Of a stretch of 64,000 nt of DNA, positions 9,309-17,841 are shown piece by piece. The notes under the pieces are model-generated. The model saw only the letters and a program-made list of their open reading frames with translations, was not told the origin of the DNA and searched no databases. The stretch is from DATLLJ01 sp965229885 (GTDB lineage Bacteria > Acidobacteriota > Vicinamibacteria > Vicinamibacterales > CAVVIG01), in NCBI GenBank assembly GCA_965229885.1, contig CBDDJX010000003.1, forward strand, positions 930,001 to 994,000. Reading direction: 5' to 3'. The stretch's first letter is position 1, and each line of letters opens with the position of its first letter. The translations under genes were made by a program, and so were the position numbers.

Positions 9309-12204
9309 ATGAAAGAGAGCGCTGCCTATCAAGCCGCAAGCGGTGGCCAGCAGACAGTGGAGACGGGCGCCGGCGCACACGTTCCTGGCGGAACAGACGT
9401 CGAGCAGCCTCGCTCCAGAACGAAGGTGGCTGCCGCAGCGCCGGGACTGACGTTCCCTCGATTCTTCTCTGACGCCGGCGTCGATCCGTTCGACGAGGTG
9501 GAGTGGGAGCTGCGCGCGGCGCTCATCGGCAACGAGCGAGGCGAGCTGGTGTTCGAGCAGCGCGACGTCGAGATTCCAAAATTCTGGTCGCAGCAGGCGA
9601 CCAACATCGTCGTCTCGAAATATTTCCGCGGACAGATCAGGACGCCCGAGCGCGAGTACAGCGTCAAGCAGCTCATCGGCCGCGTCGTCGCCACGATCAC
9701 CGCATGGGCGAAGTCGAACAAGTACTTCGCGAGCGACGAGGGCCTACAGGCCTTCAGCGACGATTCTGAAGCACCTCCTGGTGTATCAGAAGGCGGCCTT
9801 CAACAGCCCGGTGTGGTTCAACTGCGGGTTCGAAAAAGCGCCACAGTGCTCCGCGTGCTTCATCAACTCGGTTGAGGACACGATGGATTCAATTCTGTCG
9901 CTGGCGCGGACCGAGGGGATGCTGTTCAAGTTCGGGTCCGGCACCGGCACCAACCTGTCGCCGATCCGGTCATCCAGAGAGGTATTGGCCGGCGGCGGGA
10001 CCGCGTCGGGCCCCGTGTCGTTCATGAAGGGGTACGACGCGTTTGCCGGCGTCATCAAGTCGGGCGGCAAGACTCGGCGCGCGGCGAAGATGGTCATCCT
10101 CAACGCGGATCATCCTGACATCGTCGACTTCATCAACTGCAAGGTCGAGGAAGAGAAGAAGGCCTGGGTGCTCATCGATGCCGGCTACGACGGATCCTTT
10201 ACCGGCCCGGCCTATTCATCGGTGTTCTTCCAGAACTCGAATAACAGTGTCCGCGTGACCGACGACTTCATGCGCGCGGTGCTCGACGACAGCACGTGGG
10301 ACACGCATGCGGTGCGCGACGGGTCGGTGCTGGACACCTACAAGGCGCGCGACCTGATGCACCTCATCGCCGAAGGCACGCACGTCTGCGGCGACCCGGG
10401 CATGCAGTTCGATACGTCGGTTAACGAGTGGCACACATGCCCGGAGACCGATCGCATCCACGCGAGCAATCCGTGCTCCGAGTACATGTTCCTCAATGAC
10501 TCGGCGTGCAACCTGTCATCGATCAACCTGATGAAGTTCGTGAAGGTTGTTGGTGACGATCCCAACAATATCGAGTTTGACGTCGTGAGCTACAAAGCCG
10601 CGATCCGGACGCTCATCACGGCGCAGGAGATCATCGTCGACAACGCCAGCTATCCGACGCCGGCGATTGAGAAGAACAGCCACGCGTACCGACCGCTCGG
10701 GCTGGGGTATGCGAACCTGGGCGCGCTCCTGATGTCGCGTGGCCTGCCGTACGACAGCGACGGCGGCCGCGACTACGCCGCGGCGCTGACGGCGCTGATG
10801 ACGGGCGAAGCCTACGCGCAGTCGTCGCGGATTGCCCGCGACTGCGGCGGGCCGTTCACCGGCTATGAAACGAATAAAGCCCCGTTCCTCCGCGTCATGC
10901 GCAAGCATCGCGACTCGATGCGCGACGTCAACGGCCGGAACGTCCCCTCGGATCTCTATCAGGCCGCCAAGGGATCGTGGGACGATGCCGTCGAGCTCGG
11001 CGAGCAGTTCGGATACCGAAACGCCCAGGCGACCGTGCTGGCGCCGACCGGCACCATCGGCTTCATGATGGACTGCGATACGACGGGCGTCGAACCGGAC
11101 ATCGCGCTCGTCAAATACAAGAAGCTCGTCGGCGGCGGGCTGATGAAGATCGTCAACCAGACCGTGCCGATGGCGCTCAAGAAGCTCGGCTACACACCCC
11201 CGCAAGTCGACGCCGTTGTCGACTACATCGACATGAACGAAACGATCGAAGGGGCGCCGGGGCTGAAGGAATCGCACCTGCCGGTGTTCGACTGCGCCTT
11301 CAAGGCGGCGAAGGGCCACCGGTCGATTCATTACATGGGCCACATCAAGATGATGGGCGCAACACAGCCTTTCATCTCGGGCGCGATCAGCAAGACGGTC
11401 AACGTGCCGAAGGATGCGACCGTCGAAGAGATCATGCAGGCGTACATCCAGTCGTGGAAGCTGGGGGCGAAGGCGATCTCGATCTACCGCGACGGCAGCA
11501 AGCGGACGCAGCCGCTCAACACGTCGAAGGACAAGACGGCGGCGGAGATCGCGCAAGCGGCAGCCGCGTCGCTCGTCACCACTCCCGTCCGGCACAAGCT
11601 ACCGGACGAACGGCAGGCGATCACGCACAAGTTCGACATCGCCGGCCACGAGGGCTACATCACCGTCGGGTTGTTCGAAAACGGCCAGCCGGGCGAGATC
11701 TTCCTCGTCATGGCGAAGGAAGGATCCACGATCTCGGGCTTCGCGGACGCCTTTGCGCAGGCGATCTCGTACGCGCTGCAGTACGGCGTGCCGCTGCAGG
11801 TGCTGGTGGACAAGTTCAGCCACGTCCGCTTCGAGCCGTCGGGCATGACGCGGAATCCGGAGATCCGCGTCGCGAAGTCGATCGTCGATTACATCTTCCG
11901 GTGGCTGGCGACGAAGTTCCTGTCGCCCGAGGCGCAGTTCCGCGTCGGGGTCAATGGCAGGGTCGAGGAGAGCGCCCAGCAGCTCGCGCTCGCGCAGTCT
12001 GGAGACGCGGCGGCCGTCGGGGCCGCGCCTCGGCAGTCGCCCGCGGCATCAAGTCCAGGGATTCCAGGTATTCAGGGAAGCCCGTTCTCGACGATTCAGA
12101 ACCAGGAAGACGCACCGCCGTGCTCGACATGCGGGGCAATCATGATCCGCAGCGGCGCCTGCTACAAGTGCGTCAACTGCGGGAACACGAGCGGTTGCGC
12201 CTAG
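9309..12204 (+). CDS. nrdJ: Adenosylcobalamin-dependent (class II) ribonucleotide reductase
   Basis: Reduces ribonucleotides to deoxyribonucleotides using adenosylcobalamin. Seen in order: an N-terminal segment (FFSDAGVDPFDEVEWELR), the substrate-barrel start (FNSPVWFNCGFE), the active-site loop NPCSEYMFLNDSACNLSSIN (NPCxE), LAPTGTIGFMMD, and a C-terminal zinc-finger-like tail with CSTC and CVNC pairs that probably carries the reductant cysteines. About 960 residues, normal for long NrdJ. The ATG at 9309 follows GGAGCGGGGGAC. One extra base near 9762 splits the frame (N-terminal part to 9762, remainder in the next frame); deleting it restores QAFSDILKHLLVYQK, so this essential gene is probably intact in the organism. 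NrdR-like boxes precede it. Confidence 0.92.
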
Positions 12205-12244
12205 TTTAGAGCGGCTGGCGCTTGCGTGTGGCGGCCCGGCATGC

Positions 12245-13078
12245 GTGCACGCGCCATACCTCGTTTACAATCTGTCCGTGCCAGCCGTCGGCCGATTACG
12301 TTACCGCGAAGCGTCGCCACCGGCCGCGGTTCGTCCGAGGGGCACGCTCGTGCTGCTGCACGCCTTTCCCCTGAATGCGCGCATGTGGGAGCCGCAATTC
12401 GTAATGGCGGCTCACGGCTGGCGCGTGATCGCGCCGCAGCTGCGCGGTTTCGACGGCGGTGTCGCCGACCCGCTGGCATCCACGATCGACGATTACGCGG
12501 GCGACGTGCTCGATCTGCTCGACTCGCTGCACGTCCAGGAGGCGGTCATCGGCGGGTTATCGATGGGAGGTTACGTGACCTTTGCGATACTCCGTCACGC
12601 GCCGCGATACGTGCGAGGACTCATTCTGGCCGACACGAGACCGCAGGCCGACACACCCGAGGGCGTGGAAGGCCGGAAGCGCATGCTGCAGCTCCTCGAG
12701 GACAAGGGGCCGTCGGCTGTTGTGGACGAGATGCTTCCGAAGCTTCTTGGCGCGGCGACAAGAGCCAGCCAGCCGGCCTTGAGCGACCGCGTGCGAGCGC
12801 TCGCGGTGTCGAATCCGCCAGAGGCCATCGCGGGTGCCATCCGCGCGCTGATGACGCGGCCCGATTCAACGCCGCTCCTGCACACGATTCATTGCCCAAC
12901 GCTGATTGTCGTCGGTGAAGCCGACACCTTGACCCCGGCCGCCCTCTCCGAAGAGATGCATCGCGCCATTGCCGGCTCGGATCTTGCCATCCTGCCAGGC
13001 GCCGGACATCTGGCGAGTGTTGAGCAACCCGACGCCTTCAACGCCGCAGTCGCGGGGTTCCTCACGCATCGGTTATAG
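12245..13078 (+). CDS. Alpha/beta-fold hydrolase
   Basis: Serine hydrolase of the alpha/beta superfamily, substrate unknown; the closest flavour is the 3-oxoadipate enol-lactonase/esterase group. Visible features are the oxyanion-side motif LLHAFPLNARMW, the nucleophile elbow GLSMGGY, the acid in VVGEADTLTP and the histidine in GAGHLASVEQP. At 277 residues it is full length. GTG starts at 12245 or 12278 are both possible; the second gives MPAVGRLRY directly before the first strand. It lies 40 bp downstream of nrdJ and 8 bp before the DUF547 gene. Confidence 0.85.
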   Translation: MHAPYLVYNLSVPAVGRLRYREASPPAAVRPRGTLVLLHAFPLNARMWEPQFVMAAHGWRVIAPQLRGFDGGVADPLASTIDDYAGDVLDLLDSLHVQEAVIGGLSMGGYVTFAILRHAPRYVRGLILADTRPQADTPEGVEGRKRMLQLLEDKGPSAVVDEMLPKLLGAATRASQPALSDRVRALAVSNPPEAIAGAIRALMTRPDSTPLLHTIHCPTLIVVGEADTLTPAALSEEMHRAIAGSDLAILPGAGHLASVEQPDAFNAAVAGFLTHRL

Positions 13079-13086
13079 TCGAGGTC

Positions 13087-13959
13087 ATGTGGGTGATGAG
13101 AGGTCCGGCTGCCTTCGACTTCGCTCAGGCTAGGCAAGCCGGACGCTACGTCCTGATCGCGGCGCTTGCGCTGCTCACGGTGGCGTCGCCCCGGGCGCAG
13201 CAGCCGACCGTCCCGCTCGGACCGTTAGATGTGATCCTCGATACGTACGTCCGCGATGGCTACGTCTACTACCGCGCGCTCAAGATCGAACGCCGAAGGC
13301 TCGACGAGTACGTCAGGCGGATCGCCGCAACCGACGTGGAGAAGCGGACGAAAGACGAGCAGATCGCCTTCTGGCTGAACGCCTACAACGCGCTTGTCCT
13401 GCAGACGGTCATCGACCACTATCCGGCTCCGCGCCGCTCGAACGACTACCCGCCGCTCAGCATCCGGCAGGCTCCCGGCGCGTTCGAGCGGCTGCCGCAT
13501 CGCGTCGCGGGCCGGACGCTGACCCTCGATCAGATCGAGCAGGCGGTCTTGTCGAAGTTCGGGGACCCGCGGCTGTACTTCGCGTTCAGTCGTGGCTCGG
13601 TCGGGGGCGGGCGCCTTCGCAGCGAGACGTTTTCGGCGGCGGACCTCGAGCGCCAGTTGGCCGAGGTGGCCAGCGAGTGCGTCACTCGCGCGGAGTGCAT
13701 CCAGACTGACGGCGTCAACAATAAGCTCATGGCGAGCGCGATCTTCTCCTGGCGCGAGAAGGAATTCGTCGACGGCTACGCCGACAGAGCCGACGCCGTC
13801 TACGCGGCGCGCAGCCCCATCGAGCGCGCCATTCTTGGCTTCGTCAAGCCGAAGTTGCTCCAGACGGAACGCGACTTCCTTGAAAAAAACAGCTTCCAGC
13901 TCGCCTACAAGCCGTTCGACTGGTCCCTCAATGACCTCACAGGGCGGGGAGACCGCTAG
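13087..13959 (+). CDS. DUF547-domain secreted protein
   Basis: Predicted exported protein: a hydrophobic stretch (YVLIAALALLTVASPRAQ) works as signal peptide, followed by the DUF547 domain with its conserved core AFWLNAYNALVLQTVIDHYP and KFGDPRLYFAFSRGSVGGGRL (cysteine-protease-like fold in some relatives, where a Cys or His would be expected; here the segment reads SRGSVGGG). The function of the family is unknown. The first residues before the signal peptide (AAFDFAQARQAG) come from a dispersed repeat, TTCGACTTCGCTCAGG, so the exact start is uncertain (ATG 13087 or 13096). Three bases separate it from the SDR gene. Confidence 0.82.
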   Translation: MWVMRGPAAFDFAQARQAGRYVLIAALALLTVASPRAQQPTVPLGPLDVILDTYVRDGYVYYRALKIERRRLDEYVRRIAATDVEKRTKDEQIAFWLNAYNALVLQTVIDHYPAPRRSNDYPPLSIRQAPGAFERLPHRVAGRTLTLDQIEQAVLSKFGDPRLYFAFSRGSVGGGRLRSETFSAADLERQLAEVASECVTRAECIQTDGVNNKLMASAIFSWREKEFVDGYADRADAVYAARSPIERAILGFVKPKLLQTERDFLEKNSFQLAYKPFDWSLNDLTGRGDR

Positions 13960-13962
13960 CGT

Positions 13963-14757
13963 TTGGATCTCGACCTCGCCGGCAAGATTGCGATCGTGAC
14001 CGGCTCGAGCCGCGGTCTGGGCTTGGCGAGCGCCGCCGCGTTCGTGCGGGAGGGCTGCCGTGTGACGATCTGTGCACGCGGTGGGCCGCGCCTGGCCGAG
14101 GCGGCCGCCGAGCTTCAGAAGCTCGCCCCTGGAAATCCTGGAAACGCTATCAACACCGTTCTGGCGGTTGTCGCGGACCTGGCGACCCCCGACGGAATGG
14201 AATCGGTCATGACGCGCGCGGTCGACGTCTTCGGCGGCGTCGATATCCTCGTCAACAACGTTGGGCTCGCCCGTGGCAGGGGCATCGTGGATACGGGCGA
14301 CGGCGAATGGGCAGAAGCGTTCGATCAGACGCTGTTTCCCGCCATCCGCGCCTCGCGCCTGGCCGTGCCGTACATGCGCCGGCGTGGCGGGGGAGCGATT
14401 GTGATGATCGCGTCGATCTGGGGCCGGGAATCAGGCGGCCGCATGACCTACAACGCCGTCAAGGCGGCCGAAATCAGCCTCGCCAAGTCGATGGCCCGTG
14501 AGCTCGCGCCCGACAATATCCGCGTCAACAGCGTGGCGCCGGGATCGATTTCTTTTCCAGGCGGCACGTGGCACCGCCGTCAGCAGGAAGATCCGGCGGG
14601 GATGGCCGATTTCGTCAGCCGGGAGCTGCCGTTTGGACGCTTCGGCCGCCCCGACGAGATCGGAACAGTCGTGGCGTTCCTCGCGTCACCGCGGGCGAGC
14701 TGGATCAGCGGGGCAAGTGTGCCCGTTGACGGATGCCAGTCACGCTCCCAAATCTGA
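13963..14757 (+). CDS. SDR-family oxidoreductase
   Basis: Short-chain NAD(P)-dependent dehydrogenase/reductase of classical type. The cofactor motif TGSSRGLG is at residues 13-20, NNVG follows, the catalytic serine is in MIASIWG, the YNAVK motif gives the Tyr/Lys pair, and the C-terminus has the usual GASVPVDG. At 264 residues it has normal length. The start is a TTG preceded by GGGGAG. It resembles 3-oxoacyl-ACP reductase-like enzymes, but the substrate cannot be read from sequence. Confidence 0.9.
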   Translation: MDLDLAGKIAIVTGSSRGLGLASAAAFVREGCRVTICARGGPRLAEAAAELQKLAPGNPGNAINTVLAVVADLATPDGMESVMTRAVDVFGGVDILVNNVGLARGRGIVDTGDGEWAEAFDQTLFPAIRASRLAVPYMRRRGGGAIVMIASIWGRESGGRMTYNAVKAAEISLAKSMARELAPDNIRVNSVAPGSISFPGGTWHRRQQEDPAGMADFVSRELPFGRFGRPDEIGTVVAFLASPRASWISGASVPVDGCQSRSQI

Positions 14758-14983
14758 TCTGCGGACGGCTGTCATCGCTTCCAGGGCTACTAGGGATTCC
14801 AGAGGCGCCGGCCTCGGTCTGGCTTCGGCGGCCGCTGGTAAACTGCCTGGGAGTTTCGGAATGGGTGATGCGGGTGCGGGTGGCGATGCCCTCGGCTGCT
14901 TCGTACTCGCCGGTGCCTGGCTCGCCTGTTTCGGAATGAAGGAAGAACCCTCGGCGCCGCTTCTGCGGCTCGCCTACATGCAT
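14705..14983 (-). CDS. Unrecognised small ORF with a perfect Shine-Dalgarno
   Basis: A 92-residue frame, rich in Arg, Gly, Ser and Glu, that I do not recognise. Support for translation: AAGGAGG lies 7 bases before the ATG (14983), a promoter-like TTGACG-N17-TACTCT sits upstream on the same strand (15053-15025), and third codon positions are GC-rich. Against it: it overlaps the 3' end of the SDR gene by 53 bp and shows no domain. Two similar phrases recur inside it (HSETGEPGTG and HSETPRQFTSG). A palindrome lies between promoter and Shine-Dalgarno. Confidence 0.35.
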   Translation of the reverse strand: MHVGEPQKRRRGFFLHSETGEPGTGEYEAAEGIATRTRITHSETPRQFTSGRRSQTEAGASGIPSSPGSDDSRPQIRFGSVTGIRQRAHLPR

Positions 14984-14997
14984 CTTCTAGCCTCCTT

Positions 14998-15022
14998 AAA
15001 ACAACCTATCGGTTGTTGTTTA
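14998..15022. promoter_or_regulatory. Palindromic operator-like site
   Basis: AACAACC-TATC-GGTTGTT, a perfect 7-bp dyad at 15000-15017 inside an AT-rich patch. It lies at the predicted transcription start of the minus-strand small ORF. The size and symmetry suit a TetR-family operator. As a terminator it would be weak, since no T run follows on either strand. Confidence 0.4.
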
Positions 15023-15060
15023 AGAGAGTAACGGTCGTTTTCTGAGCCGTCAACGAAATC

Positions 15061-15470
15061 TGACACGATCGCGCGAAAACTTTCGTGGGTGAAAGATCTT
15101 GTGGGAGACGCATCGCGGCGCCGACGAATCACGGCGTCTAGTCGTCAGCGAGTGTTCCGCCTGTGCAACATGGGCTTCGGCTCCTTCGAATCGAGCGAAC
15201 CGACGTAGAGCCGGAATTCCGCGGTTCGGCGCTGACCAGGTGGGTGTCGATTGGGTGTGGTCACCCCCCTTCGACCAGCACGAGGGTCACCCATCCTTCC
15301 TGCAGAACGGCCGCACTTTTCGTTCACGACGTTCTGGCGATTTTCACCTCCTAATCGCCCCACGCCCCCCCCGATGAATTCAGCTACGCGGGTCCCGCCT
15401 GGCTCGAGCCGGCGGCTAACGCATGAGATGCCAACACATCTCTATATAGACATCAAGACATCAATACAGT
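15061..15470. other. Gap without a recognised gene
   Basis: About 410 bp between the operator-like site and the VapBC module. No frame looks coding. It contains a short GGGTG/CACCC hairpin near 15254-15269, and the stretch 15235-15365 has the look of an old insertion-sequence end, though I cannot name a family. The last 50 bp are AT-rich and probably hold the vapBC promoter. Confidence 0.4.
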
Positions 15471-15474
15471 AATA

Positions 15475-15486
15475 TCACACGTGTGA
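15475..15486. promoter_or_regulatory. TCACACGTGTGA palindrome at the vapB start
   Basis: A perfect 12-bp palindrome that includes the vapB start codon GTG at 15483. Upstream is a direct repeat (GACATCA twice, near 15450-15461). Toxin-antitoxin operons are usually repressed by their own antitoxin binding a palindrome near the start, so this is a candidate autoregulatory site. Confidence 0.5.
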
Positions 15487-15731
15487 GAACGACGTTGACG
15501 CTCGATGACGACGTGGCGGCGAGGCTCAGGAGCGCAGTGAAGACGCGCCGCCGGCCCCTTAAGGCGGTCGTGAACGACGCGCTGCGGGCCGGCCTGGCGG
15601 CGATGGAGACGCGCGCGCCGGCGCACAAGCCATTTCGCACCACCGGCTTCAACCTCGGGCCGAGTCTCGTCGGCAGTCTCGATAACATCGAAGACGTGAT
15701 CGCACGGGTCGAGGGCGAGCGGCATACGTGA
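15483..15731 (+). CDS. vapB: VapB-type antitoxin
   Basis: Antitoxin of a type II pair. The N-terminus (MRTTLTLDDDVAARLRSAV) is a ribbon-helix-helix DNA-binding motif, and the C-terminal half (GFNLGPSLVGSLDNIEDVIA) resembles the toxin-neutralising tail of DUF2191-type VapB proteins. At 82 residues it has family length. It overlaps the toxin gene by 4 bases (GTGA), as expected for translational coupling. Confidence 0.85.
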   Translation: MRTTLTLDDDVAARLRSAVKTRRRPLKAVVNDALRAGLAAMETRAPAHKPFRTTGFNLGPSLVGSLDNIEDVIARVEGERHT

Positions 15732-16159
15732 TCCTCGTCGACGCCAATCTGCTGCTCTACGCCGCCAACCATGCGGCGCCTGAACACCCACAGGCTCGTC
15801 TCTGGCTCGATGATCGACTGAGTGGCACTGCGCGCGTGGGCCTGCCGTGGCCCTCACTGCTGGCGTTCGTCCGTCTCGCGACGAACCCAGTCGTGGTGCG
15901 TCACGCGGTGGCCGCCGCCGACGCCTGGCGTCAAGTGGAGGAGTGGCTGGCGTGCGAATCGGCTTGGATTCCCCAGCCCGGGGCTGACCATCCCGACGTG
16001 CTCCGGACGCTGTTCAAGGCGCCCTGGATGACGAGTCGGCTCGTGTCCGACGCGCATCTGGCGGCCCTCGCCATCGAACATGGACTCACGCTCTGTTCCA
16101 CGGACGGAGACTTTTCAAAATTTCCCCGCCTCACGTGGCAGAACCCGTTGGCAGCTTGA
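15728..16159 (+). CDS. vapC: VapC-type PIN-domain ribonuclease toxin
   Basis: PIN-domain toxin, predicted to cleave a specific RNA such as a tRNA in a Mg-dependent manner. Acidic residues of the active site are visible in MILVDANLLLYA (first Asp), in VSDAHLAALA and in STDGDFSKFP. At 143 residues it is complete. The GTG start sits inside the vapB stop. No other toxin-antitoxin pair is in the window. Confidence 0.88.
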   Translation: MILVDANLLLYAANHAAPEHPQARLWLDDRLSGTARVGLPWPSLLAFVRLATNPVVVRHAVAAADAWRQVEEWLACESAWIPQPGADHPDVLRTLFKAPWMTSRLVSDAHLAALAIEHGLTLCSTDGDFSKFPRLTWQNPLAA

Positions 16160-16228
16160 AGGATTCGACAACCGCCAGCAGGCGCGACGTCGAGCGCCTG
16201 GCTGCCTAGGCCGATAATTGGTGCATCT

Positions 16229-16675
16229 TCATGCGATTGACGGTGTGACGACGGCGCCTGGCGCCCGTGACTTGGGCATGATGAACCACGCCACCCCGTA
16301 GGCGACCACTCCCAGCACGATCCCGACCGGCACGACGGTCAATATCGCCCAGGCGAGGCGCACCACCGTCGAATCGACGCCCAGGTATTCGGCGAGGCCT
16401 CCGCACACGCCGGCAATCTTGCGGTCGGTCGCCGACCGCGTCAGGCGGCGGGTACTCGCCTCGACGTTCGCTCTCATGCTCGAGTCGGGCATGATCATCC
16501 ACGCGGCAATGTAGGCGACGATGCCGCCGATGAATCCGCCCGGCACAATCGACAGCACGACCCACACGAGTCGGACGAGGGTGACGTCGGCATGGAGATA
16601 CTCGGCGATGCCAGCGCACACGCCGGCGATACGCCCGGACGGCGAATGTCGATAGAGACGCTTGGGCGAACTCAT
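16229..16675 (-). CDS. Protein with two PspC domains
   Basis: Two tandem PspC domains, each with the signature RKIAGVCGGLAEYLGVD (first copy SGRIAGVCAGIAEYLHAD) followed by two hydrophobic segments, so a small inner-membrane protein with up to four membrane passes. PspC proteins take part in envelope-stress responses; no other psp gene is nearby. The domain duplication is clear within 148 residues. The Met start at 16675 lies 77 bp from the msrB remnant on the other strand, a divergent arrangement. Confidence 0.88.
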   Translation of the reverse strand: MSSPKRLYRHSPSGRIAGVCAGIAEYLHADVTLVRLVWVVLSIVPGGFIGGIVAYIAAWMIMPDSSMRANVEASTRRLTRSATDRKIAGVCGGLAEYLGVDSTVVRLAWAILTVVPVGIVLGVVAYGVAWFIMPKSRAPGAVVTPSIA

Positions 16676-16751
16676 CGAAACCTCCCCTGATCGTTATGCT
16701 AGACGGACCGTGGCGCCATCTGTTCTAAGTATGATCAAATACGGGCGGGCG

Positions 16752-17006
16752 ATGTCATTCAAGGGAAAAACAGAGGAGGAGTGGCGTGTGGCGCCGACGC
16801 CCGAGCAGTTTCGCGTCCTGCGCGAGCACGGGACGGAGCGGGCGGGGACCAGCCCGCTCGACGCCGAAAAAGGAACGGGCACGTTCCGCTGCGCCGGCTG
16901 CGGCGGCCACCTGGGCCATGTCTTTCCAGACGGCCCTCGGTCGACCGGGTTGCGCTACTGTATGAACGGTGTGGCGCTCGATTTCGAACCGGGTCGAGAC
17001 GATTGA
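16752..17006 (+). pseudogene. msrB: MsrB (methionine-R-sulfoxide reductase) with internal deletion
   Basis: The ends are clearly MsrB: KTEEEWRVAPTPEQFRVLR at the start, and GGHLGHVFPDGP then the active-site RYCMNGVALDF at the end. The middle, about 45 residues with the substrate-pocket segment and the second zinc CxxC, is missing: FRCAGC joins directly to GGHLGHVF. The two CxxC-coding segments of MsrB are similar in DNA, so recombination between them would give exactly this join. Loss of two zinc ligands should destroy the fold. The catalytic Cys remains. An msrA gene lies 0.8 kb downstream. Confidence 0.82.
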
Positions 17007-17041
17007 GTGTTGACAGACTAACAGTCTGAGCGGAGGTGCGT

Positions 17042-17224
17042 ATGGCGTATGCCTACCAGGAGCTGAAGAAGAAAACCGTGCAAGAACTGCGTGAAATTGC
17101 GAAGGATCTGAAAGACGACCCGCCACCTTGCAGCGTGACTTTCATACCGGAGGGGAAGTACACGCCGTACACGTTGTTCTCGTCGGCAGTGACGACGCCG
17201 CTCGTGAAAAGCGACGCAAGATAG
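17042..17224 (+). pseudogene. Truncated Rho-N-domain small protein
   Basis: Starts with AYQELKKKTVQELREIAKDL, the opening of small Rho N-terminal (SAP-like) domain proteins of about 80-100 residues. Homology stops near 17115; the rest of the frame is antisense to the neighbouring gene. GGAGG lies 5 bases before the ATG and TTGACA is at 17010-17015. The 3' part of the gene has been lost at a junction with the gene on the other strand. Confidence 0.6.
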
Positions 17225-17717
17225 GTCTTGATCTTCGAATCGGAAATGCTCTTGGTCTTTGCTCTTGTATCGACGTAATCTCCAGCCGGCACGAGGAATG
17301 TCGTAATAGGATTGCTCGAGCCGTACTGCGTGATAATCGAATAGTCTGCGGAGCCGTTAAACGCACTCACGAAATTCTGGACCCCCGTCCGGAGCGTTCC
17401 AACGCCCAGCGGCCCCGGGCTGTCCGCCACCGAGCTGTTCCAGTAGATTGCAAGAAACCCCGCGGACGAGATTTCGGGGCCGCCGTGATCGCTCAGATCG
17501 CCAGAGCCGTAGGAAGGCGCATAGGTCGTACCCCTCCGCGGCGCGTCGGTCGGCTGCGTGTCGCGGGGCGAACGAATCGATGCCGCCGGCGACAGCACAT
17601 GCACGGTTTCACCCGTGTCAGAATGATCGATGAACGGATTACCGCGGCCCTGACCGAGGGTCAGCTGTGTTCCAGCGAGAATCGTGCGATGGCGACAGCC
17701 AGCACGACGCGTTTCAT
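17115..17717 (-). pseudogene. EXORDIUM/PHI-1-like secreted protein, truncated and frameshifted
   Basis: Begins with a signal peptide (MKRVVLAVAIA) after GGAGG. One missing base near 17685 breaks the frame, then it continues as HVLSPAASI and GGPEISSAGFLAIYWNSSV, GVQNFVSAFNGSADYSIITQYG and VYGVYFPSGMKVTLQGGGSS. This pattern matches bacterial homologues of plant phosphate-induced EXORDIUM proteins, in which the next residues should be a Cys-rich FCGYH-type segment. That C-terminal end is missing: the gene stops at the junction with the Rho-N fragment. Function of the family in bacteria unknown. Confidence 0.6.
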
Positions 17718-17841
17718 GTGCGTTCCTCCATGATGGAGATCCGAGAGTTCGGTATTATGAACCTCGAAGGCACACGTCCGCATCAGAACGTTGCCGCCGA
17801 CTGCAAGACTGTGCAATTACAATTTTCGCGGGAGCATTGAG

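Noticed and set aside
10977..12209. A 410-codon frame overlapping nrdJ
   Set aside because: Same strand, shifted frame inside clearly conserved nrdJ sequence; the Arg/Gly-rich product matches nothing.
15099..15377. A 92-codon plus-strand ORF in the gap before vapB
   Set aside because: No ribosome site, no domain, and the opposite strand is equally open; no coding signal.
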